A DNA stretch of 41,168 bases from CAG-877 sp045125935 (GTDB lineage Bacteria > Bacillota_I > Bacilli_A > RF39 > UBA660). The stretch covers positions 1 to 41,168 of the forward strand of contig JBGVNW010000062.1 of NCBI GenBank assembly GCA_045125935.1, given 5' to 3'. Below, in pieces: positions 31,703 to 41,168 of this stretch. Made by a program: the position numbers and the translations under genes. Positions within the stretch are counted from its first letter, which is position 1. Every line of letters starts with the position of its first letter. The notes under the pieces are model-generated. The model did no database searches. It saw only the letters and a list, made by a program, of their open reading frames with translations, and was not told the origin of the DNA.

Positions 31703-34700
31703 TTATTCTTTTAAAGAATCACTATAAAATGAAGGCATTTCATAATCAGCTTTTAAATTAGCTAACCTATCTTCATTTTCTAAAGTATCATCAGAAGACT
31801 CATCATTTAAATTTTCACTATCTGAATCAGCAACAACATCATCATCTTCCTCTTCATCCTTTTCTTTAGATTTTTTAATATAAGCTAAAGATGCAATACC
31901 AGCAGCAGAAGCTAAACCTAATCCTGAAAGAATGAAAAGTACATTATTTTTGTTACCATTTTCTGATGTTTCACCAAATATTGATGGAAGAATATACCCG
32001 TCATTAGAAGAACTAATATCTTCTGATAAATCATCAAAACTCTCTTCATTATCAATATCATTACTATCAACATATTCATCAATAGTATTATCTACATTTG
32101 TATAATAACCGCCAGAAGATGATGTATTTATACTATCAAAGTTCTCTTCAGTATCTAAATCATCGACTACAGTATCATAACTATCTTGCTCAAACTCAAT
32201 AGTTTCTTCTAAAGGTTCCATTAAAGATGAATCACTATCAGAAGAATCATCAGTAGTATCAGTTACATCATTTGAAGCACCACCAGATGAAGAATCACCA
32301 CCGGATCCACCTCCAGAAACATCTGAAACTAAATAATCATCTAAATCATCATCATAACTTGAAAGTAAATCAGTACCTTCACCAGTTCCTAATCCTCCAC
32401 TAGCAAACATACGTAAAAGATAATCAAGAACAGTAATCGCAGTTGTTAGTCCAAAAACAGTTCCCCCAGCCTTTACAATCACTTTACCAATATTTCTAAC
32501 TAAGTTATTTCTATTCCCGTCATTATCGGAATCATCATCGTCATTATCCGAATCATCATCATCATTATCCGAATCATCGTCATCTTTTTTCGGTTCATTG
32601 TCATCTTTTTTTGGATTATCATCGTCCTTTTTCGGTTCATCATCAGCTTTTTTAGGATTATCATCATCTTTCTTCGGTTCATCATCATATTTTTTCGGAT
32701 TATCATTGTCGTCATTTCCTGAATCATCATCATTTTCCGAATCATCATCTGTATCTGAATCATCATCAGTATCTGAATCATCATCTGTATCCGAATCATT
32801 ATCAGTATCCGAATCATTATCAGTATCTGAATCACTATCAGTATCTGAATCATTATCAGTATCAGAATCACTATCAGTATCCGAATCATCATCTATACCT
32901 GAATCATTATCAATATCCGAATCATTGTCAGTATCAGAATCACTATCAGTATCTGAATCACTATCAGTATCCGAATTATCATCTGTATCTGAATCATTAT
33001 CAGTATCTGAATCATTATCAGTATCAGAATCATTATCAGTATCTGAATCACTATTATGATTTATATTACCAGACTCATTTAAAAAAGTATTTATTTTATC
33101 AAGCATCTCTGGAGAAGACTTATATGCTTCTTGTAAAAACTGAAATTGAGAACTATTAAGTAAAGACATGAACTTATTAGCGTTTTTACTTTCAAGCATA
33201 TAATTAGAAACCTCTAATAATTTAGAATTTGGAATTAAATTAATTATATCTGCAATAATTACATCATCAACACCAGTTGCAAAAGAAACATCAATTAACT
33301 CCATAAATGTTTTAGTTTTTGAATTTTTAACAACATCTAAATCTATCGAATTACCAATAACTTTAATTTCTCTTAGAGCTGAATCGTCAAAACAAAACTT
33401 ACTAGGATCAATACCATTTGCTCTAGCATCAATTCTCAACTGATTTTGTACCAATGAAACAAAATTAGAATCCAACTTTTCAATTTCTAGCGCAAATTCT
33501 TCAATACATTGATGAAAATAATAATCACTAAAACTAATATATTTACCATTTCTAGTATTAATTTTTATTGATTCCATATCTTTATAATTATCATTACAAG
33601 CAATAGGTAAACATTCTCTCATACGATTTTTCAAGACATTATATACATGAGTTCTAAATCGTGAAGACATAACATCTTGATAACTAACACCATCATAAGA
33701 AACATCAGTAGGATCAAATGCTGTTCCTTTCCTTGCAGCTAACTCTTTTTCTTTTTCAAATCGTTGTTCCAATCTAGCAATTATATTGTCAGCTGCTTTT
33801 CTTGAAAAATAATCATAAAGATTTAAACTATTTCCTTGATAATCAATTTGCATATTTATATGATCCATAATCCATTTACTAGTTACTTTATTCATTACTT
33901 GCTCAATAATTGGAGCTCTAATTCCATTAAATGATTGCCTTTTACCATTTGCTTTTTCAGCTGGCTCAGAACCATATCCAATCCATCCATCAATCACTCC
34001 AGTAAGAATAGGAGGTTGTTTTATTCGAGACAACAATTCAGGATTTTCTAATTTGATTTCTCTTAAAGCTTCAACATACCTAAATAGATTTTCAGTAGAT
34101 GAATAAATTACAATTGTATCATCCCTATTTCCATGTTCATCAAATTTAAAATAATAAGGTAAATGATGCTCATCAAATTTTTTTACTAACAATGAAATCA
34201 TTTTAAACGTATCAGGGCAATCAGTATCCAAATATAACCTATGTTTTACATTAAAATATGGATCTTTTTTTGCAGTAACATATCTAGAATTAACATGAAC
34301 CCAACCACTATATTCACCGAACGCTGTCCATTTATATTTATCTAATGCTTCTTGTAATTGTTCATTTACATTTTTACCAGAAAAAATATCCCTTGCTTCT
34401 TTTGCAGTCGTCACATCTGGAACATTTTTCAAATAATTTCTCATAAGAATAAAATCTTTTCCATAACTTCCACGTTTATATAATTCATCAAACTCCGATT
34501 TTGTCATAGAAACAATACTATTCTTCCACTTATTAAACATCATAGAATAAAACAAATCATAATCATCAGAGTCACACATACCTGTTATTTTATCTCTAAC
34601 AGTTTTAGTTAATTTTGAATAAAATCCTCCAAATCCCGTAGAACTCTCTGAATATGCAACAATTAATTTTTTTATTGTCTCTGGGTTATCAATAGGATTA

Positions 34701-37700
34701 TTTACTTCATTGTAAAATTGTCTTAATTGATCAATACCAAGGATTTTTTCAATAACACCTTTAGTTTCAGGATGTAAAGAATCAATAGACAATGGTTTCA
34801 TTTTTTTCAATAAAACATCACTTTTTATATCATCATCTAAAAATTCGTTAAGTTTATCAAGCAATGCAGGAGAAGACTTATATTCTCCCTGTAAAAACTT
34901 AATTTGAGAAGTACTAAGTGAAGATATAAACGTACTAACATTAGTACTATCACTATTAAGAATATAACTGGCAACATCTAATAATTTATTATCAGGAATT
35001 AAACTAACAATATCTCCAATAACTTTTTGATCAATATCGGAAGATAAAGAAAGCTCAATAAATTTCACTATAGAATCAACTTGAGAATCTCGTATTAAAT
35101 CCTTAGTTCTTTCCATAATTTCACCATTAGTAGACAATTCATTTTTAACAAGAGATAACATAAATTTTGAATAAACATCTAAAGAATCATAACATAAGAT
35201 AGCTAAATCATGAACTTGATCTATATCAAGCATAGAAACAAACCTATCAAAATCACTTGTAGAAGCAAGTTTCTGAAAAACACTAGATATCCTAATTATT
35301 TCATTAAACACTAAATTATTCTGAGAAGATAATGATAAATCAAGTATTCCAACAACTCTATCAACCCCAGCATCTCGTATTAACTCCTTGGTTCTTCCAG
35401 TAATTTCACCATTAGTAGACACTTCGTTTTTTACAAGAGATAATATAAATTTTGAATAAATATCTGGAAAATCATAACATAAGACAGCTAAATCATGAAC
35501 TTGATCTATATCAAGCATAGAAACAAACCTATCAAAATCGCCTGTTGAAACAATTTCATTAAGTACCCCAGGAAGTCTAATCATTTCATTAAACACTAAA
35601 TTGTTTTGAGAAGATACTGCCATATTTAGTAGACTAATAATTCTCTCATTACCTAAACTCATTATATATGCTCTAGTTGTTTCACTAATAGAATTATTAC
35701 TATTCAAATCATTATTAATTAACGAAATTATATGTTCATTAGCTTTATCGACTACACTCACAGTAGGAGATATAACATTAATATTAAATCTATTACCAAT
35801 CAAATCACTTACCAGAATATAAAGTTTCTTACTCCAAGAACTTACTATAATACTATCAGAATCTATATCTACTCCAACAACATATACAGCATGGCCATCT
35901 CCTTCATCCCAATTAGAAGTAGAACAATCCACAGAACCATCAGCATTTCTAAATACGATAGCTTTATCAGATTTATATATACCTAATGTAACATATTTAC
36001 CATCTTTCAAATTATCAATAATAGTTTTTTCAACAAAATCAACAGTCAAATTTAAAGAAGATTCCGCCCAAATAACACCTCCATCATTCGTACAATAGTT
36101 TTCATTACTATATATAGAAGTATCAGATCTAATAGATAAACTAGCCTGCTTTAACTGTAAATATTTATTAATTACATCTAACTCTAAACCTGATGAATAA
36201 GATAAATAAATTTGATCACTAGTTTTAATATTTTCACCTGTAGATATCATTCCATTTGAATCAATACTAAATAACTTTCCACCAAATGAAGAACTATTTA
36301 TAGTAATATACATATCAGTTAATAATTCAATCTCATTAATTCTTTGTTTTCCATCAATTTCTACGAAAAGGTCGAAACCAAATTCTTTTTTAAAGACTTC
36401 AGGAATATCCTTATAATAATCAAAAATGAAATTAGCAATAGAAGCATATGAACATACACCAGTTGTATTAATACAATCAAGTATTTTTCTTGCAGTAACA
36501 ACATCCATATTCTTAGAAACAAGTTTTTTAAGAATACGTTTATATTCAAGAGACTCATATCTATTAAATGAAGTTCGAGTAATTTCCATCACTTGCTCAT
36601 CTGAATAATTTGCCATTAAATATTTAACAACAACATCATAATCTCTAAGATAAAAATCACCATTCATAATAGATTTAACTCTATTTAAAGCCTCTTCCTT
36701 CGTCATAGTTGACTTAGGATTTTTTTGTTTAGCATCATTAACAATAAACTCTGCAAAATCATCAGCACTTTTTAACCAAGAAGTATCACTTACTCTAAAT
36801 TTAACATGCTTTCTAGTAACATTTTGATCAACACCAAAACTAGTATAATCATTTGAACCATCTTTCTTAACAGCATACTTTTCAAAAGCCTTTTCACGTT
36901 GTAAAACTGGTTCCATAATAACTTTTTTTATAGAATCGGATAATTTTTTATTAAATTTTAAAGTACCAACTCTAGCGCTATCATAACTTATTATTATATC
37001 AACTAAATCAGTAATTCCACGAATTTCATTTCCTAAAAGCCTTTCAATCATATCATTAAATTCATAATCATCTAATCCCTTAATATAAGTTTCCAAACTC
37101 CCATTATTAATCTTTTTCATATAATAACTAAGAGTTCCTACATTAACATATCCACTAAATTTATAATAGAACTGCCTTTTGCCAATAGTTCCAGATTCTA
37201 AACTATCATACACAGAAACAAGTTTCTCAATAGAAACAATCTGTAAAAAGTCCTTAACAGAAATATCATCAAGTTGTTCTACAAAACTAACAAATTGTTC
37301 ATTAGATAAAGTATCAATAACTCTAACAAAATCATATTTCTCAGCAATAGCTTGATTAATGATTTCAAATAATTGCTTTGAATCAAGTCTACTAACAATA
37401 TCACTTATTATAGAATCACCTTTACCAGTTTTAATAAGCTTATCTAACAAAATAGTAATAGCTTCATTATTAAATGAACTATCATTTAATAAATTACTAA
37501 TATCAACAGAATCATTATTATTAATTGATTCAATAACACTATCAACAACACTAGTAGGCTGAATAACAACCTCACCATCGCCAAATTCCGTTTGAGATAA
37601 GCTGTGTAATTGTTCATCAGCAGCAGTACTATTCTCAACAACATTATCAACTACAGTACCATCATAAGTTTTGGGTTCCGCAAAAAACTGAGTACCAATA

Positions 37701-40700
37701 CGAGAAGCAAGACTTTCACGTGTTTTAAGTTCATCTCCATATTCTAATGTTTTATCAACTTCTTCTATAATATCAGTTTTTTGATTATTAGAAACAAATG
37801 TATCATAATCTAAATTTTGTCCTTCAATAGACTTTAAATAATTTTTCAAGACTGTAACCATCTTCTTATAACCAGCTTCAATCATATTATTAGAAACAAA
37901 GTTATCATACAAATACCTACCATTTTTCTCAGCAAAATGGTTTTGTCCAAAATCCCAAATAGAATACTTTGATTTAAATACTTCAAAATCTTCTACATCG
38001 ACTCTTCCACTTGTTCTCCAATCATCACCTAATGCAGCTCTAACAAAACTCTCAGCTGCATCAACAAATGATCCACCATGTTGTAAAACCCAATTTTCAA
38101 TACCAATGCCACCTAATCCACCTTGAGTTAAATCACTACGATATGATTTATAAACTCCACCATCTTTTAATATTTGCTTTGCCAAAATAACATTCGAAAC
38201 CACATATTTATACTTCTCTGGATCTTGATTTCTCATTGTTTCAAATCTATCTTTTAAACAAGCATCAGAAGAATAATCAATTTTATCAGTCCTTATCACA
38301 AAAGATATATCAATATCAACAACAGTTTCTGCATCAATCTGAACACCTTTTAACCGATAATCACCAGCATCAGTAACAACAATCTCACGAATTGAATGTT
38401 GTTTAAGTCTATCTAATATATCCTGCTTAAACTGATTATATTTTGCAGTATCCATAAATAATTGCTGATCAACTCGTAAAAGAAAATCAAAATCACCGTC
38501 ACCAATTTTATTAGTATTTCTTCCCGTTGAACCAGTATCAATTAAATCAACAGTACCAGGGGTTAAATCACTAGTTACCTCTCTACTTAAAGTAAATCCA
38601 TATTCTGAGAATACCTCTTGCATAATAGAATCAATTTTATCTCTTTTAGCTTTAGTAACTTCATCATTATATTTAAATTTAGAAACAAGTTCGGTAACTC
38701 CAGGAGCAACAAGATTATGTGAAAATTCATAAGTAGAAACACCATAATGTGACAATCCAGACATTTTACTTCGTAGAGCATCATACTCAACTGGAGTAAA
38801 TATTAATTTACCACTATCGTCAATTACTGGCATATAAAATCCATGACGTGCAATTTCAAATTTTATAGCATTAATCTCAAACGTATTCTCGCCTCTATAC
38901 AAAATATAATCAACATCAGTCATTGCAAGACCAGTTCTAGCACCCCAATGATAATTACGAAGTGTAGAAAACATTTCGATTTTAGTAGGATCATATTCAA
39001 CTCCCATTAAATTACCAAATTCATCTCTAGATATATTTAAATTTGGATTATCCTTTTTTAAAATCAAACAAACACTACCATAATAGGAACCGGTAAAAGT
39101 TTGAGCCATACATACTTTTACTTCACCAGGGACATTTATAAAGGAAAAATCAATATCTAAAGGTGTAGCATCAGAACTACTGGTTCCCATAAATAAAGTT
39201 AAATATTCTTTACTTACATTTCCACCATCTAATGAACTACTTAATGTTTTGTAATCTCCAATTCCTCTTACAAAATCACCAACTTCAAACATAAATCTTC
39301 CATCAGTACCTAAAGATTCAGCATATTGTCTACCTCTAGCATCAGCTTCACTAATCGCAGAATCCATTGCACTAATCAAATTATCAAATGAAGTAATACC
39401 AGCACTAAATCCAAAAGACCTTACAATTCTATCTTTTAAATCATATCTAATCGTTGGCTTAAATTTATCTTTTAAGAAATCTATTTTTTCTACCAAACTA
39501 TATTTACTTAAATCAACACCTTCATTTTTTCCAGCAACTGTATTTAAGTATAAAGTTTCTAAATGCGAAACAAAAACATCTAAAGTCATTTGCTCATCTT
39601 TTGATAAACTACCATATGTAATTTGTTCATTTGAAATTTTAAAGAACAAACTATTTCCCTTATCTAAATTAACTAAATATTCTCGCAAAGACAAATTGTT
39701 AGTTCTTACAGCAATTCTAAGTAAATCATTATAAATGATATTAAATCTTATATCATTAGAACTATATTTTTTACTAAAACGATCAACAATTTTTACTTTA
39801 CCTAAAGATTGAGCTTTAAGTTGTGGAGACATTGGACTAAAATCACTAAAATTAAAAATACCAAAACTAGGATACAATATTCGAAAAGCCAAAAATTGTT
39901 TTCCAAATAATGGAAGATTATTTTTAACAAATATTTTTTCTATTTCTTCCAATTTTTTAATAGGATTATCAGCTTCTAATAATTGTGGCATTAAACTTCT
40001 TCCAAAAGAATACAAAGCACTTGAATTAGTATGTTTAAGGTGACTATATATTTCATAACACAAAGAAGAATTTTCTAAAATAAATTTCATATTAAAACTA
40101 GAACCCATATAAATTTTAAACTCATTTATTTCATCATCAGAAATTACAAGACCTCCATATTCGCTTAAAACATATCCAATAATTTGGTTTCTTACCATAT
40201 TAACAGGCAAACCACTAAAGTAATGAATACAACGACTAAGTACATCATCTGTTAACAAACTAGAATCACACAAACGTATCGCTCCTCCGAGCAAGATATT
40301 TATATTTTTATTTAAAATTATTGGATGATTTCGAACTACATAGTTTGCTATTTCTTTTCCATTTGGAACATTATAATCAAAATCATTATTTAGCATAGGA
40401 ATGCATCGACTAAGTACATCATCTGTTAACAAACTAGGATCACAACTATTGACTGCCTTAACAACTTGATAATAATAAGTTTCCCAATAACAATCATCAG
40501 TATATGTCACACTAGTAGTGCTAGTCAAAATAGATAATACATCAGCAACATAATCCACTAGTATCCTACCATTTTCTCCAGTTAAAACTGTATGCTTCGT
40601 TAGCATTGGTAACACATTTATAAGATTATCTTTAAGAACTTCGGGTGTACAACACGCTACAGCACCTGAAACAAGGTTTGGATACTTAGTAGGATCAACA

Positions 40701-41168
40701 ATAACAGCATCTGCTATAATTTTTGCATTTTTCCACCATCTAAACCAAACATTTTGAGTATTAAATATATCCAATATATCATCAAGATTTTCATTTAAAA
40801 CTTTAGTAGAACAACAATCTATTGCAGAAGAAACATAACTTTTATGATTTAAAGAATCTTCAATAATTACATCTGCTAAGATACTAGGTGTCTCCTTATT
40901 AAAACTATATTCCATTTTTTCAAGATAAGATACCACTCGATTCAAATCGGATTTACTCATTTCACTAAAATTAGCATTTTTAAGTACAGTATCAAATGCT
41001 TCAATATCACGTATAGCAAATCTTCCACTCACATTATTAAGCGAACTCATTATTACATCAAGATTACTTTTCAAAACATCTGGACTGTCACTACTAATGA
41101 CATAACCACTTTTTATAACTTTATCAATAAGAGTTGATGAATCAGCTTTAGCTAATAAAGCAATAATA
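31703..41168 (-). CDS. Giant multidomain surface/effector-like protein (5' end outside window)
   Basis: The frame runs open from the window edge to the stop, at least 3154 codons. Residues are numbered from the TTG at 41074; 31 more codons precede it and continue the same repeats, so the true start is outside. Order: helical repeats about 65 long (ACCTPEVLKDNL, DCCSTKVLNENL; 1-330); a nucleotidyltransferase-like domain with GSTGR ... GDFDF (about 847-862), DIDISF (about 916) and IGIENWVLQHGGSF (about 987-1002); a papain-like peptidase with TGVCSYASIANF (Cys about 1541) and DGHAVYVVGV (His about 1728) then SSWSKK; two 95-residue repeats; a HopA1-effector-like domain (about 2262-2380; HRLYLDTD, GYGSEP); a Ser/Asp/Thr tract (about 2673-2850); and membrane segments near 2860-2890 and 3042-3064. 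There is no LPxTG. It looks like a polymorphic toxin or host-interaction effector, which is inference. Confidence 0.75.
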   Translation of the reverse strand, partial: IIALLAKADSSTLIDKVIKSGYVISSDSPDVLKSNLDVIMSSLNNVSGRFAIRDIEAFDTVLKNANFSEMSKSDLNRVVSYLEKMEYSFNKETPSILADVIIEDSLNHKSYVSSAIDCCSTKVLNENLDDILDIFNTQNVWFRWWKNAKIIADAVIVDPTKYPNLVSGAVACCTPEVLKDNLINVLPMLTKHTVLTGENGRILVDYVADVLSILTSTTSVTYTDDCYWETYYYQVVKAVNSCDPSLLTDDVLSRCIPMLNNDFDYNVPNGKEIANYVVRNHPIILNKNINILLGGAIRLCDSSLLTDDVLSRCIHYFSGLPVNMVRNQIIGYVLSEYGGLVISDDEINEFKIYMGSSFNMKFILENSSLCYEIYSHLKHTNSSALYSFGRSLMPQLLEADNPIKKLEEIEKIFVKNNLPLFGKQFLAFRILYPSFGIFNFSDFSPMSPQLKAQSLGKVKIVDRFSKKYSSNDIRFNIIYNDLLRIAVRTNNLSLREYLVNLDKGNSLFFKISNEQITYGSLSKDEQMTLDVFVSHLETLYLNTVAGKNEGVDLSKYSLVEKIDFLKDKFKPTIRYDLKDRIVRSFGFSAGITSFDNLISAMDSAISEADARGRQYAESLGTDGRFMFEVGDFVRGIGDYKTLSSSLDGGNVSKEYLTLFMGTSSSDATPLDIDFSFINVPGEVKVCMAQTFTGSYYGSVCLILKKDNPNLNISRDEFGNLMGVEYDPTKIEMFSTLRNYHWGARTGLAMTDVDYILYRGENTFEINAIKFEIARHGFYMPVIDDSGKLIFTPVEYDALRSKMSGLSHYGVSTYEFSHNLVAPGVTELVSKFKYNDEVTKAKRDKIDSIMQEVFSEYGFTLSREVTSDLTPGTVDLIDTGSTGRNTNKIGDGDFDFLLRVDQQLFMDTAKYNQFKQDILDRLKQHSIREIVVTDAGDYRLKGVQIDAETVVDIDISFVIRTDKIDYSSDACLKDRFETMRNQDPEKYKYVVSNVILAKQILKDGGVYKSYRSDLTQGGLGGIGIENWVLQHGGSFVDAAESFVRAALGDDWRTSGRVDVEDFEVFKSKYSIWDFGQNHFAEKNGRYLYDNFVSNNMIEAGYKKMVTVLKNYLKSIEGQNLDYDTFVSNNQKTDIIEEVDKTLEYGDELKTRESLASRIGTQFFAEPKTYDGTVVDNVVENSTAADEQLHSLSQTEFGDGEVVIQPTSVVDSVIESINNNDSVDISNLLNDSSFNNEAITILLDKLIKTGKGDSIISDIVSRLDSKQLFEIINQAIAEKYDFVRVIDTLSNEQFVSFVEQLDDISVKDFLQIVSIEKLVSVYDSLESGTIGKRQFYYKFSGYVNVGTLSYYMKKINNGSLETYIKGLDDYEFNDMIERLLGNEIRGITDLVDIIISYDSARVGTLKFNKKLSDSIKKVIMEPVLQREKAFEKYAVKKDGSNDYTSFGVDQNVTRKHVKFRVSDTSWLKSADDFAEFIVNDAKQKNPKSTMTKEEALNRVKSIMNGDFYLRDYDVVVKYLMANYSDEQVMEITRTSFNRYESLEYKRILKKLVSKNMDVVTARKILDCINTTGVCSYASIANFIFDYYKDIPEVFKKEFGFDLFVEIDGKQRINEIELLTDMYITINSSSFGGKLFSIDSNGMISTGENIKTSDQIYLSYSSGLELDVINKYLQLKQASLSIRSDTSIYSNENYCTNDGGVIWAESSLNLTVDFVEKTIIDNLKDGKYVTLGIYKSDKAIVFRNADGSVDCSTSNWDEGDGHAVYVVGVDIDSDSIIVSSWSKKLYILVSDLIGNRFNINVISPTVSVVDKANEHIISLINNDLNSNNSISETTRAYIMSLGNERIISLLNMAVSSQNNLVFNEMIRLPGVLNEIVSTGDFDRFVSMLDIDQVHDLAVLCYDFPDIYSKFILSLVKNEVSTNGEITGRTKELIRDAGVDRVVGILDLSLSSQNNLVFNEIIRISSVFQKLASTSDFDRFVSMLDIDQVHDLAILCYDSLDVYSKFMLSLVKNELSTNGEIMERTKDLIRDSQVDSIVKFIELSLSSDIDQKVIGDIVSLIPDNKLLDVASYILNSDSTNVSTFISSLSTSQIKFLQGEYKSSPALLDKLNEFLDDDIKSDVLLKKMKPLSIDSLHPETKGVIEKILGIDQLRQFYNEVNNPIDNPETIKKLIVAYSESSTGFGGFYSKLTKTVRDKITGMCDSDDYDLFYSMMFNKWKNSIVSMTKSEFDELYKRGSYGKDFILMRNYLKNVPDVTTAKEARDIFSGKNVNEQLQEALDKYKWTAFGEYSGWVHVNSRYVTAKKDPYFNVKHRLYLDTDCPDTFKMISLLVKKFDEHHLPYYFKFDEHGNRDDTIVIYSSTENLFRYVEALREIKLENPELLSRIKQPPILTGVIDGWIGYGSEPAEKANGKRQSFNGIRAPIIEQVMNKVTSKWIMDHINMQIDYQGNSLNLYDYFSRKAADNIIARLEQRFEKEKELAARKGTAFDPTDVSYDGVSYQDVMSSRFRTHVYNVLKNRMRECLPIACNDNYKDMESIKINTRNGKYISFSDYYFHQCIEEFALEIEKLDSNFVSLVQNQLRIDARANGIDPSKFCFDDSALREIKVIGNSIDLDVVKNSKTKTFMELIDVSFATGVDDVIIADIINLIPNSKLLEVSNYMLESKNANKFMSLLNSSQFQFLQEAYKSSPEMLDKINTFLNESGNINHNSDSDTDNDSDTDNDSDTDNDSDTDDNSDTDSDSDTDSDSDTDNDSDIDNDSGIDDDSDTDSDSDTDNDSDTDSDSDTDNDSDTDNDSDTDDDSDTDDDSDTDDDSENDDDSGNDDNDNPKKYDDEPKKDDDNPKKADDEPKKDDDNPKKDDNEPKKDDDDSDNDDDDSDNDDDDSDNDGNRNNLVRNIGKVIVKAGGTVFGLTTAITVLDYLLRMFASGGLGTGEGTDLLSSYDDDLDDYLVSDVSGGGSGGDSSSGGASNDVTDTTDDSSDSDSSLMEPLEETIEFEQDSYDTVVDDLDTEENFDSINTSSSGGYYTNVDNTIDEYVDSNDIDNEESFDDLSEDISSSNDGYILPSIFGETSENGNKNNVLFILSGLGLASAAGIASLAYIKKSKEKDEEEDDDVVADSDSENLNDESSDDTLENEDRLANLKADYEMPSFYSDSLKE
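32520..33057 (-). repeat. Ser/Asp/Thr coding repeat tract
   Basis: In 32710-33057 an 18-bp unit (six residues, DSDTDN or DSDTDS, some variants) repeats about 19 times. In 32520-32700 it gives way to Pro-Lys-Lys-Asp units (EPKKDDDNPKK) and more DSDND. It encodes a long acidic stalk before the first C-terminal membrane segment. Synonymous AGT/TCA variation across units shows some age, but slippage is likely. Confidence 0.9.
35025..35594 (-). repeat. 285-bp tandem coding repeat (95 residues)
   Basis: Two units, 35594-35310 and 35309-35025, are near identical at DNA level in stretches, e.g. the segment coding FDRFVSMLDIDQVHDLA. Both contain LSSQNN or LSSD ends and STNGEI ... RTK-LIRD. A degenerate third unit (ERIISLLNMAVSSQNN) precedes them. 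This indicates recent intragenic duplication. Confidence 0.85.

Noticed and set aside
32500..33057. CRISPR array
   Set aside because: The regular 18-bp periodicity is a coding repeat in frame with the giant gene; there are no unique spacers of constant length.
32598..33059. Plus-strand 153-codon Ser/Val/Glu-rich frame
   Set aside because: It is the antisense shadow of the 18-bp Ser/Asp/Thr coding repeat.

Overview
The window looks like a chromosomal segment of an uncultured, very AT-rich, low-GC Bacillota (Firmicutes), probably an anaerobic gut member of the Bacilli or Clostridia. Supporting signs are Gram-positive-type Shine-Dalgarno sequences, Firmicutes families (RelQ, YkpA-type ABC-F, DUF1292, phosphoketolase, OLE RNA/OapA) and a standard genetic code: tryptophan is TGG, and TGA is used as a stop, for example by the phosphoketolase. 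The organism cannot be named from the sequence alone.

Region 1 (about 720-11000) is a mobilizable, defence-carrying element next to a tRNA-Cys/tRNA-Gly operon. It encodes a large serine recombinase, a MobV/Pre relaxase with a candidate oriT, two small accessory proteins and a KilA-N protein. The cargo is an XRE regulator, a divergently transcribed membrane protein with Ltp (superinfection-exclusion) repeats, and a 1205-residue STAND NTPase of the anti-phage type. An imperfect 37/39-bp direct repeat ending in the last 8 nt of tRNA-Gly, plus a 15-bp inverted repeat just inside, bracket the module. The recombinase mRNA carries a leader peptide that overlaps an intrinsic terminator, a textbook attenuator layout. 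A four-copy GTCC-type repeat sits between the divergent cargo promoters.

Region 2 (11380-17810) holds a membrane-anchored protein of unknown function, a bacterial PH-domain protein, and a three-gene plus-strand operon for an ATP-driven [4Fe-4S] CoA-dehydratase-activase-like system. The first gene of that operon appears to start at ATC. A convergent ABC-F protein follows, with one of its two composite ATP sites degenerate.

Region 3 (17860-31610) is almost entirely minus strand. It holds two tandem kinase-fold paralogues and an OLE noncoding RNA of about 600 nt with a perfect consensus promoter, followed by its membrane partner OapA. Then come a secreted peptidoglycan hydrolase, a truncated galE remnant, a NUDIX hydrolase, an anchored HExxH metallopeptidase, a Pro/Thr/Ala-rich protein, a cysteine desulfurase, a RelQ-type alarmone synthetase, several small proteins and a phosphoketolase.

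Region 4 (31703 to the window end) is one giant minus-strand gene, cut by the window edge at its 5' end (at least 3154 codons). It combines helical repeats, an archaeal-CCA/OAS-like nucleotidyltransferase, a papain-like cysteine peptidase, a HopA1-effector-like domain, a 95-residue tandem repeat, a Ser/Asp/Thr repeat tract and two C-terminal membrane segments. The giant protein, the OLE locus and the defence-carrying element are the main points of interest.
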